Shown here one piece after another: positions 5,196 through 8,627 of a DNA stretch of 8,627 bases. Source of the stretch: Prevotella sp. UBA3294 (GTDB lineage: Bacteria > Bacteroidota > Bacteroidia > Bacteroidales > Bacteroidaceae); NCBI GenBank assembly GCA_002361535.1, contig DETG01000105.1:1-8627 (forward strand), in the 5' to 3' direction. Each line of letters opens with the position of its first letter. Position 1 is the stretch's first letter. The translations under genes were made by a program, and so were the position numbers. A model generated the notes under the pieces. That model was not told the origin of the DNA, ran no database searches, and saw nothing but the letters and a program-made list of their open reading frames with translations.

Positions 5196-5912
5196 TTATT
5201 CTTTTTCAAAATGCTGATAGTCCTTGCTGGTACGCCATGATCCACCCCAGGTGAAGCCATGTTGTATGAACAGCCGGTAGCAGAGGTCACCCTTCACGAT
5301 CTTGTAGGGGAACTTCCGTTTCCTGTTGAGATAGGGCTTGCCATTGGTAGGCTGCACTAAGGGTGGTCTGTTGTCACGTGGCCGGTAATAAGGGTTGTAG
5401 AGAGTGTTGATATCCACCGCCATCCCCTTCGCATGATTAGAGAGTTTCTTGGTACCGGCTATAGCCCTGAAGTTGAAACAGCTGCTGTTGTTCTGTTCCA
5501 TGGACAGCTCGTCATCGGCATCATAGTTGTCGATGAGTACCATCTGTTCGATGGGGTAGGCGGCCTTGTAGAGTTCGCGGAATATTTCCACCAGATCGTT
5601 GGCGATTCTTTTGTTGCACACCATCTCTCCCAACAGGATCCGCCCGTCTTTGTCGCGATGGAGCACCCGCAGATAGCGCAGGTCACTGCGTGGCACGGTG
5701 CAGTTCGTCTTATAGGATTTCTTCCACATCCTGGCGAACACAGCATCACTGATCTCCTCAGCGACGAAACAGTTATCGATACCGTAGGCAGTCACGTCTT
5801 TTTCCGATACCGCCGTACCAGCCACCCATTGTCTCATCGCCTCTTCTTGAGGGTGAGTGCTACTGATGAGAGGGATGACTAGCATCAGCAAGAGTAAGAT
5901 ACGTACCTTCAT
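5196..5912 (-). CDS. Exported M15-family zinc peptidase (D-Ala-D-Ala carboxypeptidase / L,D-endopeptidase type)
   Basis: The product has 238 residues. Residues 1-18 form a signal peptide (MKVR, then a run of Leu/Ile/Val), so it acts in the periplasm. The metal site of peptidase family M15 is visible: SNHAKGMAVDIN supplies His160 and Asp167, and DYQHFE near the C-terminus supplies His234 with Asp231 as the likely catalytic acid. WGGSW (about 222-226) before the last motif is also typical. The family cleaves peptidoglycan stem peptides; whether this one is a carboxypeptidase or an endopeptidase cannot be told. Three Cys in the mature part (48, 71, 99) and others further on could form disulfides. 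It is the first gene of the minus-strand operon with the sigma factor and mutS2. A TATCTTTG promoter lies only 19 bases before the ATG, so the leader is very short (about 12 bases) and AT-rich. Confidence 0.88.
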   Translation of the reverse strand: MKVRILLLLMLVIPLISSTHPQEEAMRQWVAGTAVSEKDVTAYGIDNCFVAEEISDAVFARMWKKSYKTNCTVPRSDLRYLRVLHRDKDGRILLGEMVCNKRIANDLVEIFRELYKAAYPIEQMVLIDNYDADDELSMEQNNSSCFNFRAIAGTKKLSNHAKGMAVDINTLYNPYYRPRDNRPPLVQPTNGKPYLNRKRKFPYKIVKGDLCYRLFIQHGFTWGGSWRTSKDYQHFEKE

Positions 5913-5930
5913 TTTTTATATTTTAGAATG

Positions 5931-5938
5931 CAAAGATA
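5931..5938 (-). promoter_or_regulatory. -7 box for the peptidase-sigma-mutS2 operon
   Basis: On the minus strand this reads TATCTTTG followed by CATT, an exact TAnnTTTG match. Initiation would fall at about 5924-5926, 12-14 bases before the peptidase ATG. No clear TTTG is found at the -33 position, which overlaps the divergent -7 box. Confidence 0.75.
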
Positions 5939-5960
5939 CAACTTTTTGTTGATTATTGTT

Positions 5961-5968
5961 TATCTTTG
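5961..5968 (+). promoter_or_regulatory. -7 box for the flavoprotein gene
   Basis: TATCTTTG followed by CATG, an exact TAnnTTTG match. Transcription should start at about 5973-5975. This excludes the in-frame ATGs at 5928 and 5970 as start codons from this promoter and supports the ATG at 6015, with a leader of about 40 bases. Confidence 0.75.
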
Positions 5969-6014
5969 CATGGATTTTTACAGGAATCAGTCATCGTCAA
6001 TCAAACAAAGCCTT

Positions 6015-7199
6015 ATGAGAACAGCGATTATCGGTGGTGGTGCAGCGGGATTCTTCCTTGCCATCAATCTCAAGGAGATGATGCCCGAGATGGAGGTGAC
6101 CCTCTTCGAGCGTGGACGTCGTGTCCTTTCGAAAGTGGAGGTGTCGGGTGGTGGCAGGTGCAACTGCACCAACACCTTCGAGGGTATTTCCGATCTCTCG
6201 CAGGTCTATCCGCGCGGCCATCGTCTCCTCAAGCGGTTGTTTCATGTCTTCAACCAGCGAGATGCTTACCAATGGTTTGAGCGTCACGGTGTGCGATTAG
6301 TAGTACAAGCCGACCAGTGTGTGTTCCCAGCCTCGCAAGACTCCCATACCATCATCGACTGTTTCCTGCGTGAAGCACGTCGGTTAGGGGTCGTGATCCG
6401 TTTGGAGCATCCCGTCAATACCCTCTCTGCACTCTCTGAGTATGATTACGTGGCCGTCACCACAGGAGGCTCCCCCAAACTCTCTGGTCTGCAGTGGCTG
6501 GCTGATCTGGGTCATGACATCGAAGAGCCTGTTCCCTCGCTGTTCACCTTCGGTATCCACGATCCTTCGTTGCAGTCGCTGATGGGCACAGTGGTGGATC
6601 CCGTTACAGTGCAGATCCCAGGCACAAAGTTCCTCTCCGACGGTGCTTTGCTCATCACTCACTGGGGAATGAGCGGTCCGGCCATCCTCAAGCTCTCCAG
6701 TTTTGCGGCTCGCCATCTGCATGCGGCATCCTATCAGTCACCGCTTCACGTGAACTGGGTGCATGCCACCGATGCAGAGGTCGTACAACAATTACGTGCT
6801 ACTTTTTCCGACTATCCCCAGCGTCATCTCTCCAACATCAATCCTTTCGGTCTGCCGCAACGTCTGTGGAACTATCTGCTGACGAAGAGTGTCGGGGAAC
6901 GGATGGATGTGCGGTGTGGCGAGCTCAGTAAGAAAGAGCAGAACCGTTTGGTGAACACCTTGTGTAACGACAGCTATCAGATCATCTCCCGTGCCGCCTT
7001 CAAGGAAGAGTTTGTCACCTGCGGCGGTGTGTCGTTGAAGAGTGTTCATCCCAATACGTTGGAGAGCAGGGTGGTGCCTCGGTTGTTCTTTGCCGGTGAG
7101 GTGCTCGACATCGATGGCATCACGGGCGGCTTTAATTTTCAGGCAGCGTGGACCACTGCGTTTACTGTGGCACGGGCGATAGCGAGGAAAGACGAGTAA
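6015..7199 (+). CDS. BaiN/HI0933 (YhiN)-family FAD-dependent oxidoreductase
   Basis: From the ATG at 6015 the protein has 394 residues and begins MRTAIIGGGAAGFFLAINL, the dinucleotide-binding Rossmann start (GGGAAG at 7-12), with the acidic end of strand 2 at FERG. VEVSGGGRCNCTN (about 41-53) is the signature of this family. The C-terminus has LFFAGEVLDIDGITGGFNFQ (about 357-376), the second FAD-contact region. Length is normal. Substrates are mostly unknown; a Clostridium relative, BaiN, reduces bile-acid intermediates, but family membership alone does not support that role here. The frame stays open upstream to an ATG at 5928, but those 29 residues lie across the promoter and are not part of the Rossmann fold. 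It is divergent from the peptidase operon. No clear terminator is seen in the 159-base gap after it (7200-7358). Confidence 0.92.
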   Translation: MRTAIIGGGAAGFFLAINLKEMMPEMEVTLFERGRRVLSKVEVSGGGRCNCTNTFEGISDLSQVYPRGHRLLKRLFHVFNQRDAYQWFERHGVRLVVQADQCVFPASQDSHTIIDCFLREARRLGVVIRLEHPVNTLSALSEYDYVAVTTGGSPKLSGLQWLADLGHDIEEPVPSLFTFGIHDPSLQSLMGTVVDPVTVQIPGTKFLSDGALLITHWGMSGPAILKLSSFAARHLHAASYQSPLHVNWVHATDAEVVQQLRATFSDYPQRHLSNINPFGLPQRLWNYLLTKSVGERMDVRCGELSKKEQNRLVNTLCNDSYQIISRAAFKEEFVTCGGVSLKSVHPNTLESRVVPRLFFAGEVLDIDGITGGFNFQAAWTTAFTVARAIARKDE

Positions 7200-7288
7200 G
7201 GAAAGATGATAGAGGGGAGATGAGGCCGGTTGTTTCATCAAGAAAGGAATATGATACATAGAGGAAACTCCGTGTGCTTGTTTTTTTG

Positions 7289-7296
7289 TACTTTTG
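7289..7296 (+). promoter_or_regulatory. -7 box for the secreted protein-GH43 operon
   Basis: TACTTTTG is an exact TAnnTTTG match preceded by a T-run; no TTTG lies 19 bases upstream. Initiation at about 7301-7303 gives a leader of about 56 bases. The core continues as CCAT, unlike the GCAT seen after the other promoters in the window. Confidence 0.65.
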
Positions 7297-7321
7297 CCAT
7301 CGTATTTTCTAACGTTTCATT

Positions 7322-7338
7322 GTGCCCTTGGGGCGCAC
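7322..7338 (+). other. Hairpin in the leader of the GH43 operon
   Basis: GTGC (7322-7325) pairs with GCAC (7335-7338), and the inner CCC pairs with GGG around a short loop with a small bulge on the 3' side. There is no T-run. It lies 20 bases before the ATG and could affect translation, but it may be fortuitous. Confidence 0.3.
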
Positions 7339-7358
7339 TTATTACCTACAATTAAAAT

Positions 7359-8039
7359 ATGAAAATTAAAATGTTTTTCATCCTGGCTGGATGCATGGCT
7401 TGTCTTTCTGGCAATGCTCAAGGAAAAGCACCAAGCCTCGACATGTATTTCGAACAATCCTCTGCGCCGACGATGTCGCCCGATGCTGACGGATTCGTTC
7501 GTCGTTGGCTCTTGTTAGAGCCTATCAACAAACCCAACCGTAGTAACACGGTGTTCACGGATACCTATCTGAGGGCAGCGTTCGACACGTTGTATTTCAA
7601 AGGACAGTTCACCGATGTCCCTAAGGCTGGTAAGAAGGTGAAGGTGGGTGAGCAGACATTAGAGTGGCATGCCCTCGACAGTAAGCTCTACAACGTGAAA
7701 CTGTTCCGTTTCGCTACAGGGTTGGAGAAGCAGATGTATGGTGTGCTCTTCTGGGCTGTTACCGTGATCGACTGTCCTGAGGAGATCAAGAATGTGCGTC
7801 TGGCCGTAGGATCCAACTCAGCCTCGATGTGGTGGCTCAATGGTGAGGAGGCTGTCCTGCTCTCCGGTGACCGCCGTATGGTGAAGGATGACTGTGTGTC
7901 TCCTCGTCTGACGTTGAAGAAGGGCCGTAACATCCTGCGTGGTGCTGTGATCAATGGTCCGGGTATGAGTGATTTCTGTGTACGTTTCATTGACGAGAAG
8001 GGACAACCCGTCAAGAACTATTCTGTAAGATATAAATAA
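7359..8039 (+). CDS. Secreted protein with a jelly-roll (galactose-binding-like) domain, function unknown
   Basis: The product has 226 residues. The start MKIKMFFILAGCMACLSGNAQG looks like a signal peptide cleaved near NAQ-G; LAGC (9-12) also fits a lipobox, but the hydrophobic stretch before it is short and the residues after the Cys are not typical of Bacteroidetes lipoproteins. The mature part starts with a conserved-looking segment DGFVRRWLLLEPI (44-56). The second half (about 130-212) has the pattern of carbohydrate-associated beta-sandwich domains: ASMWWLNGEE (155-164), a D-rich turn, LTLKKGRNILRGAVING (184-200) and SDFCVRFIDEKGQPV. I recall similar segments next to or fused with Bacteroidetes esterases and glycosidases. 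No catalytic motif is visible. The GH43 gene starts 10 bases after its TAA, so the two are cotranscribed; a glycan-binding or accessory role is inferred. Confidence 0.72.
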   Translation: MKIKMFFILAGCMACLSGNAQGKAPSLDMYFEQSSAPTMSPDADGFVRRWLLLEPINKPNRSNTVFTDTYLRAAFDTLYFKGQFTDVPKAGKKVKVGEQTLEWHALDSKLYNVKLFRFATGLEKQMYGVLFWAVTVIDCPEEIKNVRLAVGSNSASMWWLNGEEAVLLSGDRRMVKDDCVSPRLTLKKGRNILRGAVINGPGMSDFCVRFIDEKGQPVKNYSVRYK

Positions 8040-8049
8040 TAATAAGGTG

Positions 8050-8627
8050 ATGAAAACAAAATCTTTCAAATATACATGGGCAGGCGCTGCCATGACGGCA
8101 GCCTTGCTGTTGGCACAAAGCGCACAGGCACAGATTGGTCGTCCCTATATCCACGACCCTTCCACGATCGCTGAGTGTGATGGAAAATACTATACGTTCG
8201 GAACAGGTGGCGGCGGTCTGATCTCTGAGGATGGCTGGACATGGAACAGTGGTGCGGAACGCCCCGGTGGCGGTGCTGCTCCCGATGTGTTGAAGATCGG
8301 CGACCGCTATTTGGTGATCTATGGTGCCACCGGCGGTGGCTTAGGCGGCGGTCATAACGGACGGATCCTCACCATGTGGAACAAAACCCTTGATCCGAAG
8401 TCACCCGACTTCAAATATACTGATGCCATCGAGGTTGCTTCCTCCGACGGTATGGAAGATGCCGATGCCATCGATCCCGGATTGCTCTTGGATCCCACGA
8501 CAGGCAGGCTCTGGGCTTCCTATGGCACCTATTTCGGCTTTATCCGTATCATTGAGATCGATCCCAATACGGGTAAGCGTGTGGCAGGAAACAAAGAGAA
8601 GGACATCGCCATCGACTGCGAGGCTAC
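8050..8627 (+). CDS. Secreted glycoside hydrolase family 43-type glycosidase, N-terminal part (3' end outside window)
   Basis: The frame opens at ATG 8050 and runs off the window, giving 192 complete codons. Residues 1-27 (MKTKSFKYTWAGAAMTAALL through AQA) form a signal peptide. The GH43 five-bladed propeller start is clear: RPYIHDPSTIAECDGKYYTFGTG with the probable general-base Asp36 in HDPS; GWTW; an APDV-like motif (AAPDVLKIGDRYLVIYG, 76-92); and DADAIDPGLLLD (137-148) with Asp142 as the probable pKa-modulating residue. The catalytic acid Glu would lie beyond the window. GH43 enzymes release arabinose or xylose from arabinans, arabinoxylans and xylans; the substrate cannot be fixed from this part. 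It is glycine-rich between 91 and 104 (YGATGGGLGGGHNG). The start codon sits 10 bases after the preceding stop and an in-frame GTG lies just before it. Confidence 0.9.
   Translation, partial: MKTKSFKYTWAGAAMTAALLLAQSAQAQIGRPYIHDPSTIAECDGKYYTFGTGGGGLISEDGWTWNSGAERPGGGAAPDVLKIGDRYLVIYGATGGGLGGGHNGRILTMWNKTLDPKSPDFKYTDAIEVASSDGMEDADAIDPGLLLDPTTGRLWASYGTYFGFIRIIEIDPNTGKRVAGNKEKDIAIDCEA

Larger units (their letters stand above)
5928..5971. repeat. 11-bp inverted repeat formed by two divergent promoters
   Basis: ATGCAAAGATA (5928-5938) and TATCTTTGCAT (5961-5971) are perfect inverted copies with a 22-base spacer. Each arm contains a TAnnTTTG core, one per strand. Confidence 0.8.

Noticed and set aside
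7219..7239. Possible terminator after the flavoprotein gene (GATGA ... TCATC)
   Set aside because: The stem is only 5 bp with a large loop and is followed by AAGAAAGG instead of T residues.
7359..7424. Lipoprotein call for the jelly-roll protein based on LAGC
   Set aside because: The hydrophobic segment before the Cys is short, and a better cleavage site (NAQ-G) lies further on; mentioned in the feature but not adopted.

Overview
The window looks like a chromosomal segment of a Bacteroidales bacterium, most likely a Prevotella-type gut or rumen species. Three things point there: promoter cores of the Bacteroidetes form TAnnTTTG (usually extended to TAyCTTTGCAT), A-rich leaders with few strong Shine-Dalgarno sites, and the gene order rplT followed by a structured RNA. 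Protein similarity agrees, but the genus is an inference.

Layout. (1) Positions 1-1165, plus strand: the 3' end of infC (IF-3), rpmI (L35) and rplT (L20), the classic translation operon, closed by a strong intrinsic terminator. (2) Positions 1166-1883 hold no protein gene. A structured RNA of about 250 nt at ~1231-1480 has its own promoter and folds into a 6S-like rod; its place downstream of rplT matches the known Bacteroidales-1 RNA motif. A perfect TTGTGA-N6-TCACAA palindrome and small hairpins follow. Then comes a second, apparently undescribed short transcription unit (~1720-1865) with a full -33/-7 promoter, repeated GTTATTAG motifs and its own terminator. (3) Positions 1884-5912, minus strand: a probable three-gene operon read from right to left, with an exported M15-type zinc peptidase, a short RpoD-like sigma factor that seems to lack most of domain 3, and mutS2. 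(4) Positions 6015-7199, plus strand: a BaiN/HI0933-type flavoprotein, expressed from a promoter that forms an 11-bp inverted repeat with the peptidase promoter. (5) From 7289 onward, plus strand: a new promoter, a secreted jelly-roll-like protein and a secreted GH43 glycosidase cut by the window edge, the start of a polysaccharide-degradation operon.

Most of the window is housekeeping. The items most worth a second look are the two non-coding RNAs between rplT and mutS2, with mutually exclusive folds in the first and an unstructured repeat array in the second, and the domain-3-poor sigma factor with altered promoter-melting residues.
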